From Actinomycetes bacterium (GTDB lineage: Bacteria > Actinomycetota > Thermoleophilia > BMS3ABIN01), in contig JAJYIM010000016.1 of NCBI GenBank assembly GCA_021790115.1, forward strand, positions 1-41,650: a stretch of DNA of 41,650 bases, written 5' to 3'. Made by a program: the position numbers and the translations under genes. Positions within the stretch are counted from its first letter, which is position 1. Each line of letters begins with the position of its first letter. This document shows positions 33,758-41,459 of the stretch, piece by piece. The notes under the pieces are model-generated. The model saw only the letters and a list, made by a program, of their open reading frames with translations, did not search any database and was not told the DNA's origin.

Positions 33758-35050
33758 TTAAGGATAAGTATAGCTTGCCCCCATGCCGTCCTGGGCACTT
33801 GCAGTGAGGGCCGCGGTCCAGGAGTTGACGCCGGCCGGCACGTTGTACTTGAGCGTAACCGACGCGGATGAACCGGCTGCGATGTCGCCGCTGCCCAATG
33901 TCGCAGGCAAGGTCGTCTGCCGGGAGACGCCATTAGTATCGCTACCAGCCGTAAGCTTCACAAGAAACGCGCTGGTGTTCCCGTTATTGCTGACCGTCCA
34001 GGTAACTGAAAGCCGGCCGGCTTGGTAATCCGACAATGAAGCCCAGAATGAAACGGGCAAATCGAGGCTCAACGCGGGTCTCCCAGTTTCAGCCGGCGCC
34101 GTTAATGGCAGGTTGTCCTGGCCGCCAAATTCGAATGTGTAAGGGGAGTCGCAGAAGCCGTCATTATTTGAGTCACTGCAACCCTGGCCGGCGGTGTGAA
34201 AGTCATCCCAGTAGTTGCCGCCTGCGGGGGCGGGCAGGTTAAACAGGTTGCCGCTGCCGCCGTTGATATAAGCCTGAGCCCACAAGCTGCCCAGGATATT
34301 GTTGTGGTAGAACTGGTTGTTGCCGGAGTTGCCTATATAGATGGCATAACTGTTGGTCGAGAATGTGTTGCCGGAGACAATGTTGTTATTGGCGCCGGTT
34401 AGGAGAATGCCATCTCCCCAGAAGTTGTCACTGGCTATGTTTCCGGAAATGGTGTTTCCATTGGAGTTAGAACCAAGATCGATTCCAAAGTTGTTATTTG
34501 AAGCAGTATTGCCTGAAAGAACATTATCGCTGGAAGCAACCAGATCAATGCCAATTCCTCCCGGGGTGCTGTTCTCGCAGATATTGCCCGAAAGGATATT
34601 GCTGCTGGAAGAGCTAAGGCCGACTCCTTCCCAAAAACCCTTTGCTGTCAAGTTCTTGATTGTAACGCCGGTCCTGCCCGAAAGATAAACCCCGTGAGTA
34701 TATTGCGGCACCGTTGAAGAGGCGCTGTCGCCAGCGAGCGTGTGACCATTGCCATCAAGGGTGACCCCGTTGCTTTGGATATCTATCCCATCTGTATGTT
34801 TTGTAAAAGTAATGTCTGCCGTTAGCGTGCAGGTGCTGGTGGCGCCGTTCCAGGTTCCCCATCCGTTGGCGGGAACGGCGCAGTCGCCGCCAGAGCCGGT
34901 GATAGTGTAGGCCGAATACGATGCGGTGGCGGCGCTGGCCAGCAGGCCCCCGGCAGCCAGAGCCAGCATCATGGCCACCAGCAAAATAAGAACAATAATT
35001 GCAGAAACCCCGAAAAACTTCCTGCCTGAAACGCTTCCCTGCGATCCCAT
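33758..35050 (-). CDS. Secreted NosD-like parallel beta-helix protein
   Basis: A hydrophobic N-terminal segment (VSAIIVLILLVAMMLALAAG) acts as a signal peptide or membrane anchor. From about residue 90 to 280 there are many short beta-helix (PbH1/NosD) turns: NGVTLDGNGHTL, GVTIKNLTAKG, NILSGN, NTISGNIASDN and NIVSGNTFS. A Ca-binding-like DSNNDGFCDSPY stretch follows, then a C-terminal Ig-like domain of about 120 residues. The repeats resemble surface carbohydrate-binding or NosD-type proteins; the ligand is unknown. I chose the ATG at 35050 because AAGGG precedes it; the ATG at 35062 is the alternative. It lies between rplL and rpoB, which is unusual. Confidence 0.8.
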   Translation of the reverse strand: MGSQGSVSGRKFFGVSAIIVLILLVAMMLALAAGGLLASAATASYSAYTITGSGGDCAVPANGWGTWNGATSTCTLTADITFTKHTDGIDIQSNGVTLDGNGHTLAGDSASSTVPQYTHGVYLSGRTGVTIKNLTAKGFWEGVGLSSSSSNILSGNICENSTPGGIGIDLVASSDNVLSGNTASNNNFGIDLGSNSNGNTISGNIASDNFWGDGILLTGANNNIVSGNTFSTNSYAIYIGNSGNNQFYHNNILGSLWAQAYINGGSGNLFNLPAPAGGNYWDDFHTAGQGCSDSNNDGFCDSPYTFEFGGQDNLPLTAPAETGRPALSLDLPVSFWASLSDYQAGRLSVTWTVSNNGNTSAFLVKLTAGSDTNGVSRQTTLPATLGSGDIAAGSSASVTLKYNVPAGVNSWTAALTASAQDGMGASYTYP

Positions 35051-35161
35051 GATACCCTTCATTATTTTGATTCACTGGAAAAATTTGTCATGATTTTTTG
35101 ACAAACAAAAAGCAGCCACCAAGCGGCCGCCCCTTTTGCCAGCCAAATCTGACACATTTAT

Positions 35162-35225
35162 TAAATAACAATTGTGAAATTATTTATATCAGGGAGTTCC
35201 CTGATATTTGCCACATGCAAATATC
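35162..35225 (-). promoter_or_regulatory. Palindromic operator and promoter-like region of the NosD-like gene
   Basis: ATATCAGGGA and TCCCTGATAT form 10-bp arms around two bases (35186-35207). Overlapping it, GATATTTGC and GCAAATATC form 9-bp arms (35203-35211 and 35217-35225). A -10-like TATTTA lies on the minus strand at 35167-35162, about 29 bases from the palindrome centre. This spacing fits an activator bound near -42. Confidence 0.55.
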
Positions 35226-35242
35226 AAATGCTCTGCTTTCAT

Positions 35243-36862
35243 TTAAAATGTCAACGCCGGACGTCGCAGTGTCCCCGACCGTGCTTTGTAACATGATCCT
35301 GAAAATGGGGCAATACTATCTACTAACCTCAACAGCTGCGCCGCCAGCGGGTACGGTTTACCGTGATTAAAATCCTGGTAAGTCAACGCCTTGTTTGTCA
35401 ACGGACGCTGCCAGCCATACGTGCTCACGTCTTTTGCGCTGTAAATGTTAAACACTTCGGATAACAGGATTTGCGCCGCAGGGTATTGGCTTTCGATGTT
35501 GGGAATCATCGCTTTTCGGCCTTGCTGCGAGACAGACAACAGAATAATGTCGGGCCGTTGTCCTTCAACTTTTTGTGCGTAAACAAGTCCGGTATAAGTT
35601 TCCCAGTCGCCCATCACCACCGCCCCCGGCTTCGCCCTGCTAAAGACGAAATTAACATAATCGCGCATGTCGCGGTCGTTGCGATGATTGGCAAATGCCC
35701 ATGTATGAGGTGTACCGGCCACAAGCAAGCCGAAAAAGCCGAAATAAAAAATGCCCGCGACGATCAGCGCCAGTTGCCGCAATTCTGGGTCAGATTCTGC
35801 CAACTTGTCCAGGGCAATTTTAACCAGATATGCTGACAGACCAGCCCAGACGGCAAAGTAAAACAGCAACGGTAAATAATAATGGGCGTAAATGTCAGTC
35901 AGGACAAAAATGAGGAACATCTGCACGATCATCCCGGCCGCCAGAAAAACAAGCCAGCGCCAGACGAAGCGAAGGCGCCGCCACACGCCCGGCAAAAAAA
36001 GCGCCAGCGATGGCGCGAAAATAAGAATTAAAAACGAAGGGTTATAGCTGCTGTAAACAACTTCATCGAGGCGGCCTTGAACGTCAGCCAGGTTCGGCAA
36101 AAATGACTGTTGCAACCGCGTGTTGTGGGCGTGGGATGCAGACACAAAGCTGATCATTTTTGATAGGCTGTTTATTTTTTGATATTGGATGGCCGGGCCG
36201 GTGGCGCCGCGGATTGGCAAGTAAAGATAAAAACTCAAACCAGTCATAAATAACAGTGTCAAGATCAAAACGGGTTTCAGCCGGAGCAGTTGTTTCCAAC
36301 GCCCCAAAAAGAAGACGCCGGCGATGGGAACCGGCAGGAAGAACATCACCAGGGGATGATAAGCGAGGCCGAAACCCGCCAGCAGCGCGGCGCCCCACAA
36401 AAATCTGATATTGCCGCTTCTGCTCCAAAGCAGCAACAGGACTAACAGGACCGCCATAATTGTGAGCACGGCGTTATAGGGGGTCGCCACGGTTGCGTGG
36501 CTCCACCACATGCCCGCCAGCGCCAGTGTTGCAGCGGAAACAATAGCGGGCAGCACACGGTTGAGCAGCAGTACCATAAAAGCGTAAACGGCCACTACGC
36601 CGGCAGCGCCCATAACGACTGACAAAAAAGTGACTCTTGCGGCCGGCAGGCTAAAGGGGGCCAGCGTCAGCAGCCAGGACAAAATCGTATACGCTGGCGA
36701 GCCGGGGGCATGCGCGATCCCCAGGGTGGCGCCCGTCGCCTGCCATTCGGCCACATCATTAGCGCCAATGTCGGGAGCCATCGTGACCGCGTAAATGATC
36801 AAGCATGCCACGCCCAAAACGGCGCCTATCCAAAACCGGGGATTGTGAAGCAGCCGCCTCAA
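35243..36862 (-). CDS. DUF2723-family multi-spanning membrane protein, possible glycosyltransferase
   Basis: A 539-aa membrane protein with about 10-11 hydrophobic helices and a C-terminal soluble part. Near the N-terminus it has DIGANDVAEWQATGATLGIA followed by HAPGSPAY. This matches the DUF2723 signature (acidic pair, LGIAHPPGYP-like), a family related to GT-C O-mannosyltransferases and to TMEM260. The soluble part includes PGAVVMGDWETYTGLVYAQ. The likely role is transfer of a lipid-linked sugar on the outer face; donor and acceptor are unknown. The start appears to be TTG at 36862, weakly supported. It precedes the NosD-like gene, so the pair may make and glycosylate a surface protein. Confidence 0.75.
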   Translation of the reverse strand: MRRLLHNPRFWIGAVLGVACLIIYAVTMAPDIGANDVAEWQATGATLGIAHAPGSPAYTILSWLLTLAPFSLPAARVTFLSVVMGAAGVVAVYAFMVLLLNRVLPAIVSAATLALAGMWWSHATVATPYNAVLTIMAVLLVLLLLWSRSGNIRFLWGAALLAGFGLAYHPLVMFFLPVPIAGVFFLGRWKQLLRLKPVLILTLLFMTGLSFYLYLPIRGATGPAIQYQKINSLSKMISFVSASHAHNTRLQQSFLPNLADVQGRLDEVVYSSYNPSFLILIFAPSLALFLPGVWRRLRFVWRWLVFLAAGMIVQMFLIFVLTDIYAHYYLPLLFYFAVWAGLSAYLVKIALDKLAESDPELRQLALIVAGIFYFGFFGLLVAGTPHTWAFANHRNDRDMRDYVNFVFSRAKPGAVVMGDWETYTGLVYAQKVEGQRPDIILLSVSQQGRKAMIPNIESQYPAAQILLSEVFNIYSAKDVSTYGWQRPLTNKALTYQDFNHGKPYPLAAQLLRLVDSIAPFSGSCYKARSGTLRRPALTF

Positions 36863-36908
36863 TAAGGTCCCATCATTTCAAGCTCCCGGTTCCTAAGAAT
36901 CTATCTCA

Positions 36909-36998
36909 AAAATCATGGCGACTATTTTCTATTTGTCAAGTTAATTTGTTGGTTTTTAGGGTTTATCCAGTATCCAGAGTCCAGCATCCAGCATCCGG
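36909..36998. repeat. Intergenic repeat copy B with five 7-nt units
   Basis: The gap between rplL and the DUF2723 gene contains ATCCAGT, ATCCAGA, GTCCAGC, ATCCAGC and ATCCGGC at 36964-36998, preceded by ACTATTTTCTAT and TTGGTTTTT. It is nearly the same as 4796-4884. Confidence 0.8.
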
Positions 36999-37002
36999 CT
37001 TA

Positions 37003-37383
37003 TCACTTCACCTCGACCGTGGCGCCAACCTCTTCCAACTTTGCCTTGACATCTTCTGCTTCTTCCTTGCCTACTTTTTCCTTCACCGGTTTAGGGGCGC
37101 CATCGACTACTTCCTTGGCCTCCTTGAGCCCCAGGCCGGTGACGGCGCGCACAACCTTGATCACCTGGATCTTCTTGTCGCCCACGGCAGCAAGCACCAC
37201 ATCAAACTCGGTCTTCTCTTCTTCGGCAGCCGCAGCATCGCCGCCGCCGGCCGGGGCCGCGGCCACTGCCACCGGCGCGGCAGCGCTGACGCCGAACTCT
37301 TCCTCAAAGAGCTTGATCAACTCTGCAATCTCGGTGATGTTCCATGTTTTCAATTCCTCAAATGTCTTTTGTACGTCAGCCAT
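37003..37383 (-). CDS. rplL: Large-subunit ribosomal protein L7/L12
   Basis: The acidic stalk protein that recruits translation GTPases. The 126-aa protein has an N-terminal dimerisation helix ([18 protein letters not shown]), an Ala/Pro hinge and the C-terminal domain with [20 protein letters not shown] and [20 protein letters not shown]. The ATG has GGAGGAAG upstream, 54 bases after rplJ. Confidence 0.98.
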   Translation of the reverse strand: MADVQKTFEELKTWNITEIAELIKLFEEEFGVSAAAPVAVAAAPAGGGDAAAAEEEKTEFDVVLAAVGDKKIQVIKVVRAVTGLGLKEAKEVVDGAPKPVKEKVGKEEAEDVKAKLEEVGATVEVK

Positions 37384-37437
37384 GCTTCCTCCGTTTTGAT
37401 TTTGACTTGACCGTAATTTCTAAGTGCGGCCGTGAAC

Positions 37438-37965
37438 TCAGGCCGCCGGCGCTTTTTGTTCCTGAACCTTGGAAAGCACTGTCACCAGGCCGCGCATGGC
37501 GCCCGAGAGCACCGTCACCATGCCTCTGGCCGGGCTCTGGAAGGCGCCCAGCAGTTGGGACATAAGAACTTCCTTGGAAGGCAGGGAAGCCAGATATTTG
37601 ATCCGCTCCGCATCGATCAACTGGCCTTCAAGAATACCGCCCTTTATCTCCAGCGGCTTGAGCTCCTTGGCAAATTTCACCAGCACTTTAGCCGGCGGCG
37701 CCGCATCGCCGCTACAAAAAGCAATGGCTGTCGGCCCGCTAAGGAACTCCTTTACCTCGGCCAGTTCGGCAGCATCGGCCGCCCGCTCAGTTAGCGTATT
37801 TTTGACAACTTCAAAACTGGCGCAACCCGCTTGGCGCAACTGTTGCCGAAGCTCCCGCGACTGGGCCACCGTCAATCCACGGTAATCGGCCACCAGCATG
37901 GCGCTGCTGGTTCTCATTTTGTCGGCCAGGTCATCCACCCTGGCCGCCTTCTCCTCTTTATTCAT
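37438..37965 (-). CDS. rplJ: Large-subunit ribosomal protein L10
   Basis: L10 anchors the L7/L12 stalk. The 175-aa protein has SSAMLVADYRGLTVAQSREL, FEVVKNTLTERAA and the C-terminal helix with SKVQEQKAPAA. ATG start with GGAGGTGAG upstream. It is preceded by an attenuator-type leader. In many bacteria L10 bound with L7/L12 represses this transcript. Confidence 0.97.
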   Translation of the reverse strand: MNKEEKAARVDDLADKMRTSSAMLVADYRGLTVAQSRELRQQLRQAGCASFEVVKNTLTERAADAAELAEVKEFLSGPTAIAFCSGDAAPPAKVLVKFAKELKPLEIKGGILEGQLIDAERIKYLASLPSKEVLMSQLLGAFQSPARGMVTVLSGAMRGLVTVLSKVQEQKAPAA

Positions 37966-38163
37966 GTCTCACCTCCATAAAAAAATCTACCTCCGCAAAG
38001 GTAGACATAACAACATATAAATGTTCCTACTGCCACCTCGGCGGGCGGGCCGGTTCTGCCGGCCCATTATGCCCATTTCGTGAGCACCGGCTGTCTTGGG
38101 TATTTGTAAGTTTCGGGTTTCGAGTTATTGTTTCAACATCAAGCTGGAAACCAGAAGCTGTTT
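37966..38163 (-). promoter_or_regulatory. L10 leader with intrinsic attenuator
   Basis: The rplA-rplJ gap holds a stable hairpin GGGCCGG/CCGGCCC (38047-38053 with 38059-38065) as expected for an L10 leader. A terminator follows: arms TCTACCT and AGGTAGA (37986-37992 and 37999-38005) with seven U on the minus strand (37985-37979). The terminator ends just before the rplJ ribosome-binding site, so rplJL transcription can be cut off independently of rplKA. A heptamer repeat (AGTTTCG, GGTTTCG, AGTTATT) lies at 38109-38129. Confidence 0.8.
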
Positions 38164-38880
38164 TTAGGCAACTTCCATAAACCCTCTCGTAACTGAAGAG
38201 TCAACCGGGATGCCCGGCCCCATGGTGGTTGCCATGACCACACTCTTGATGTATCTGCCCTTGGCCGCCGCCGGTTTGGCCCGGATTAACTCTTCCATCA
38301 AAGCACCGTAATTCTCCAATAGATCGGCTTCCGCAAATGAAGCCTTGCCAATGGCAAGGTGCACAATGCCGGTGCGGTCTGTGCGGAACTCAATCTTGCC
38401 GGCCTTCGCATCCCGCACAGCCTTGCCAACGTCAAAGGTAACTGTGCCGGCCTTGGGGTTTGGCATCAGGCCCCGCGGACCGAGCGCCCTTCCCAGGCGG
38501 CCTACCACACGCATCAAGTCCGGTGTAGCGATGGCCACATCAAAATCAAACCAGCCGCCTTCGATCTTCTTGGCCAAATCTTCGCCGCCGACAAAATCGG
38601 CGCCGGCGTCTTTGGCCTCTTTCTCCTTCTCCCCTTCCGCGAAGACGGCCACGCGTACTTCCTTGCCTGTGCCCTTAGGAAGCATCAGCGTCCCGCGGAT
38701 CATCTGATCTGCCTTGCGGGGGTCGACGCCCAAACGGAAGTGAACTTCAACAGTCTCATCAAAATTGGCAGATTTCAGTTCTTTTAACAGCCGCGCAGCC
38801 TCCAGCGGCGAGTAGAGCCTGGCGCGATCGACCTGGCTTTTGTTCTCGATAACCCTTTTGCTCGCCTTTGCTGTCATCAT
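38164..38880 (-). CDS. rplA: Large-subunit ribosomal protein L1
   Basis: L1 forms the mobile stalk by the E site. The 238-aa protein has [39 protein letters not shown] and a C-terminus of [14 protein letters not shown] at 38880 overlaps the rplK stop (ATGATGA context); a second ATG follows at once. L1 is a known translational repressor of rplK-rplA in other bacteria. Confidence 0.97.
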   Translation of the reverse strand: MMTAKASKRVIENKSQVDRARLYSPLEAARLLKELKSANFDETVEVHFRLGVDPRKADQMIRGTLMLPKGTGKEVRVAVFAEGEKEKEAKDAGADFVGGEDLAKKIEGGWFDFDVAIATPDLMRVVGRLGRALGPRGLMPNPKAGTVTFDVGKAVRDAKAGKIEFRTDRTGIVHLAIGKASFAEADLLENYGALMEELIRAKPAAAKGRYIKSVVMATTMGPGIPVDSSVTRGFMEVA

Positions 38881-39299
38881 TGCACCTCAATGCCCATGCT
38901 GCGGGCGGTGCCGGCAATGATTTTCATTGCTGCGTCCAAGTCGTTCGCGTTCAGGTCTTTCATCTTTAGCTCTGCGATTTCCTTAATTTTGGCGCTCTGC
39001 ACCGTGGCAACCTTGTCCCGGTTGGGCTCTCCGGAGCCCTTTTCAATGCCGGCTGCTTTTTTCAGCAGCACTGCCGCGGGGGGCGTCTTGGTAATGAAAG
39101 TGAATGACCGGTCCTCAAAAACAGTGATCTCCACAGGGATGATCGTGTCGCCCTCCTGTTGCGTCTTGGCGTTAAAGGCTTTGCAAAAATCCATGATGTT
39201 AACGCCGTGCTGCCCCAGCGCGGGTCCCACCGGTGGCGCCGGGTTTGCCTGGCCCGCCGGGATTTGCAGCTTGATGATTGTCATTACTTTTTTAGCCAT
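38877..39299 (-). CDS. rplK: Large-subunit ribosomal protein L11
   Basis: L11 forms the GTPase-associated centre with the 23S 1070 region. The 140-aa protein has [39 protein letters not shown] and ending in [16 protein letters not shown] start; overlaps rplA by 4 bases. The [11 protein letters not shown] thiostrepton-contact region is unaltered. Confidence 0.98.
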   Translation of the reverse strand: MAKKVMTIIKLQIPAGQANPAPPVGPALGQHGVNIMDFCKAFNAKTQQEGDTIIPVEITVFEDRSFTFITKTPPAAVLLKKAAGIEKGSGEPNRDKVATVQSAKIKEIAELKMKDLNANDLDAAMKIIAGTARSMGIEVQ

Positions 39300-39349
39300 C
39301 GTAAAATCTGCGCTTCCTTCTTTACCATTTTGACGATCGCTTCACCATT

Positions 39350-39415
39350 GCTCAGCAGAGGCTCCGCGACAATGAATCTCCAGATCCTATCCTTCGCTAT
39401 GCCCAGGATGACAAG
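39350..39415. repeat. Interspersed repeat of the TGTCATTCTGAG type (degenerate copy)
   Basis: The 199-base rplK-nusG gap has CAGATCCTATCCTTCGCTAT then GCCCAGGATGACAAG, a degenerate counterpart of the element at 13341-13400. There is no ORF or clear promoter in the gap. Confidence 0.45.
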
Positions 39416-39498
39416 TTGCATCTACGCGCAAGGAAGAAGGATACAGCAAAAACAGGCCGCGCCGCAAGCTGGCACAGGCCGGCCGGGCCCTTTCTCTT

Positions 39499-40023
39499 CT
39501 AGCCCTTTTTCACCTGTTCAAAGCTGAGCTCGACCGGGGTCTCCCGGCCGAAGATGTTTACCAGCACTTTCAGTTTGCTTTGATCTTCACTAATCTCGGC
39601 AATCTCCCCATTAAAATCGGACAGAGGCCCGGACATCACCCGGACCGTCTCGCCGACGCTAAACTGGGCAACCGCTTTTGGCTTTTCTACCGTCGAGGTG
39701 TGGAGGATGCGGTCCACTTCTTGTCCGCTTAGCGGCACCGGCTTATTGGCCGAGCCCACAAATCCCGTGACGCCTGGAGTGTTCTTGACGAGCGCCCACG
39801 AGTCATCAGTCATGTTCATGTTCACGAGAACGTAGCCAGGAAATACCCGCTTCTCAGTCTGCACCTTCTGTCCGTTCTTGGTTTCGATAACCTGCTCTGT
39901 CGGGACGACGATCTCCTTGACACTATGCTCCTGGCTCATTGACTTAATCCGCTGCAACAGGTTAAGCCGAACCTTGTTCTCATGGCCAGAATACGTGTTA
40001 ATAACATACCAGTTAAATGACAT
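39499..40023 (-). CDS. nusG: Transcription elongation/termination factor NusG
   Basis: NusG couples RNA polymerase to Rho or to the ribosome through S10. The 174-aa protein has the NGN domain (NWYVINTYSGHENKVRLNL and RVFPGYVLVNMNMTDDSW) and a C-terminal KOW domain (GETVRVMSGPLSDFNGEIAE). ATG start, 12 bases after secE. Confidence 0.98.
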   Translation of the reverse strand: MSFNWYVINTYSGHENKVRLNLLQRIKSMSQEHSVKEIVVPTEQVIETKNGQKVQTEKRVFPGYVLVNMNMTDDSWALVKNTPGVTGFVGSANKPVPLSGQEVDRILHTSTVEKPKAVAQFSVGETVRVMSGPLSDFNGEIAEISEDQSKLKVLVNIFGRETPVELSFEQVKKG

Positions 40024-40035
40024 TATTGCTTCTCT

Positions 40036-40413
40036 CTATCCGGTGAACAACCCAATTACCTTGGAGAAGACGGCATCCCATATAGCAATGAACGTCCCGG
40101 CAATGGTTACGGCTATCACGACCACAATCGTCGATTGGATCAACTCCTCGCGGGATGGCCAAGTGACCTTTGATAATTCCACTCTGACTTCGCGAAAGAA
40201 CTTGACATATTTGCGCTCTTTTATAGCCTTGGCCTTTGCCGGCTTTGATTTGGGCTGTTGCGCTTTGGTTGCTATCTTGCCCCGGAATCTGCCAGCCGTT
40301 TTCGCTTTGCTTTTTCCAGCCTGCTTTTCCTTTCCCTTTGAGGCGGCTTTCCCAACCCGCCCGGGGAGCGCAACTGTTTCCTTTTTCTTCTTTAGTTTGG
40401 CCGACTTAGCCAT
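40036..40413 (-). CDS. secE: Preprotein translocase subunit SecE
   Basis: SecE stabilises SecY. The C-terminal 60 residues hold the amphipathic segment FFREVRVELSKVTWPSREEL and a single TM helix. The first 65 residues are a basic Lys/Ala-rich extension (KLKKKKETVALPGRVGKAAS and onward), longer than the minimal SecE. 125 aa, ATG start. Its partner secY is in the spc block. Confidence 0.95.
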   Translation of the reverse strand: MAKSAKLKKKKETVALPGRVGKAASKGKEKQAGKSKAKTAGRFRGKIATKAQQPKSKPAKAKAIKERKYVKFFREVRVELSKVTWPSREELIQSTIVVVIAVTIAGTFIAIWDAVFSKVIGLFTG

Positions 40414-40417
40414 GAGT

Positions 40418-40446
40418 TAGTTCCAAATTCCAAATTCAAAGTTATC
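40418..40446. repeat. Heptamer tandem repeat (AGTTCCA/AATTCCA family)
   Basis: TAGTTCC, AAATTCC, AAATTCA and AAGTTAT at 7-nt spacing, just upstream of secE. Confidence 0.6.
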
Positions 40447-40571
40447 TTTCAGCAATTGCCTTAACATACCGCTATCAAAGAAACAATCCTTCCGGTCTTA
40501 ACTTCCCACCCGGTGAACTTGAGCCGCGCAGACACCTTCTGGGCTATTTGGGATCGGAAAGATAACCTATT

Positions 40572-40648
40572 TGGCAGGGCAGGAGGGACTCGAACCCCCA
40601 ACATCCGGTTTTGGAGACCGGCGCTCTACCAGTTGGAGCTACTGCCCT
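40572..40648 (-). tRNA. trnW: tRNA-Trp (anticodon CCA)
   Basis: On the minus strand the acceptor stem AGGGCAG pairs with CTGCCCT. The D arm GCTC...GAGC, anticodon stem CCGGT/ACCGG with loop CTCCAAA (anticodon CCA at 40614-40612), and T arm GGGGG TTCGAGT CCCTC are all present. The CCA end is encoded (40574-40572). Between rpmG and secE is its usual position. Confidence 0.97.
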
Positions 40649-40712
40649 GCAGGTAGTCCACCGGCCACCTGAATTATACCCCACGCCTCGCAACCTTAGC
40701 AATGAAACAAGC

Positions 40713-40874
40713 TTACCGCGTCTCCCGGTGCGGGGTATGTTTCCGGCACCAGGGGCAATATTTTTTCAACTCCAGCCTGTCCCTGTTGTTGACTTTGTTC
40801 TTGGTAGTATTGTAATTTCGCCGCTTGCACTCCGTGCAGGCCAGCGTCACCATCGGTCTTTTGTCAGACGCCAT
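40713..40874 (-). CDS. rpmG: Large-subunit ribosomal protein L33
   Basis: L33, 53 aa: [20 protein letters not shown], then [20 protein letters not shown] and [13 protein letters not shown]. Two C-x2-C pairs form the zinc ribbon. I chose the ATG at 40874, with GGGAAG upstream, over the longer open frame to 40964, which would cross the leader hairpin and promoter. Confidence 0.96.
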   Translation of the reverse strand: MASDKRPMVTLACTECKRRNYNTTKNKVNNRDRLELKKYCPWCRKHTPHRETR

Positions 40875-40893
40875 CTTCTTCCCAAACTTTGAG

Positions 40894-40918
40894 CAATAGA
40901 AAAGACGGCCAAGCCGTC
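40894..40918 (-). terminator. Hairpin with U-run in the rpmG leader
   Basis: Arms GACGGC and GCCGTC (40904-40909 and 40913-40918) with loop CAA are followed on the minus strand by TTTTCTATTG. It lies between the predicted promoter and the rpmG start, so it may be a weak attenuator. Confidence 0.5.
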
Positions 40919-40935
40919 CGTTAAGAACCGATAGT

Positions 40936-40964
40936 AATGTATCAGAGTTGCAGGCGGGCGGCAA
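40936..40964 (-). promoter_or_regulatory. Sigma70-type promoter of rpmG-trnW-secE-nusG-rplKAJL
   Basis: On the minus strand TTGCCG (40964-40959) and TACATT (40941-40936) with 17-base spacing; start expected near 40929. It is a moderate match, but no better candidate lies before rpmG. Confidence 0.6.
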
Positions 40965-41046
40965 GGCAAGAGGCTTCTACCCTGCCGCTTTTGGGCTATC
41001 GAACGTTGCTTATAGAGGTCCCTTTCTTTACTCCATCACTTACCAG

Positions 41047-41074
41047 AAAAAAGAGGCTGATAATCCTCAGCCTC
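41047..41074 (-). terminator. Intrinsic terminator after the small-ORF pair
   Basis: Arms GAGGCTGA and TCAGCCTC (41053-41060 and 41067-41074), six-base loop, followed on the minus strand by TTTTTT (41052-41047). It closes a minus-strand transcript that can only contain the two small ORFs upstream and isolates it from the rpmG promoter. Confidence 0.85.
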
Positions 41075-41141
41075 CCAGTAAAATTCTCATCCATCTCATT
41101 TTTCTTGAGAAACATTCTGCGGAGCAGCGCTGTTGCGGCCG

Positions 41142-41246
41142 CTATAAAACCATTTGGCCATCCTCGCGCGTGATCATCTTAATATTGTCGTGCTTGATCA
41201 ATTGCGGCTTCGCATATGGCTCGCGATCCTTCTTCAAAACGTTCAT
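41142..41246 (-). CDS. Small peptide with lasso-type leader motif, possible RiPP precursor
   Basis: A 34-residue peptide that I translated directly. It starts MNVLKKDREPYAKPQLIKHD and continues NIKMITREDGQMVL. Tyr11-x2-Pro14-x-Leu16 matches the YxxPxL recognition sequence of lasso-peptide leaders. Thr26 lies ten residues after the Leu, where the conserved near-cleavage Thr of that consensus falls; the usual intervening Gly is Asp20 here. Only eight residues follow the Thr, too few for a normal lasso core, so this may be a stand-alone leader-like peptide or a different RiPP. AGGGAG lies 8 bases before the ATG. No modification enzyme is in the window. Its terminator is at 41047-41074. Confidence 0.55.
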   Translation of the reverse strand: MNVLKKDREPYAKPQLIKHDNIKMITREDGQMVL

Positions 41247-41317
41247 TACTGAGACTCCCTGCTAATTCAGTTGATGAAGAAAAAAAGAGAAACCTCTAAT
41301 ATCGCCAGGAGGTCAGA

Positions 41318-41425
41318 TCAATCGTGCAACCGGGTCTGCCATCCAAACCGTGAAAGTTCTGAAGCGCAAAAAGCGGCAAAAAAAATAAGACTGCCAACAA
41401 ATGCGATGCTTCTTTTTTTATTCAC
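41318..41425 (-). CDS. Small signal-peptide-like ORF upstream of the RiPP-like ORF
   Basis: A 35-residue ORF starting at GTG 41425: NKKRSIAFVGSLIFFAAFCA (basic, then hydrophobic, then an Ala-x-Cys-Ala type cleavage region) followed by SELSRFGWQTRLHD. AGGGG lies about 7 bases before the GTG. It would yield a short exported peptide of about 14 residues, or stay as a single membrane helix. It ends 71 bases before the next small ORF on the same strand. It is too short to assign by homology; coding status rests on composition and the ribosome-binding site. Confidence 0.4.
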   Translation of the reverse strand: MNKKRSIAFVGSLIFFAAFCASELSRFGWQTRLHD

Positions 41426-41459
41426 CTTATACCCCTGAGGCTATTTAACATTAAATAAA

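Noticed and set aside
40948-41265. Plus-strand open frame of 105 codons over the small-ORF unit
   Set aside because: It crosses a promoter, a terminator and the two minus-strand ORFs, and has no family features or ribosome-binding site.
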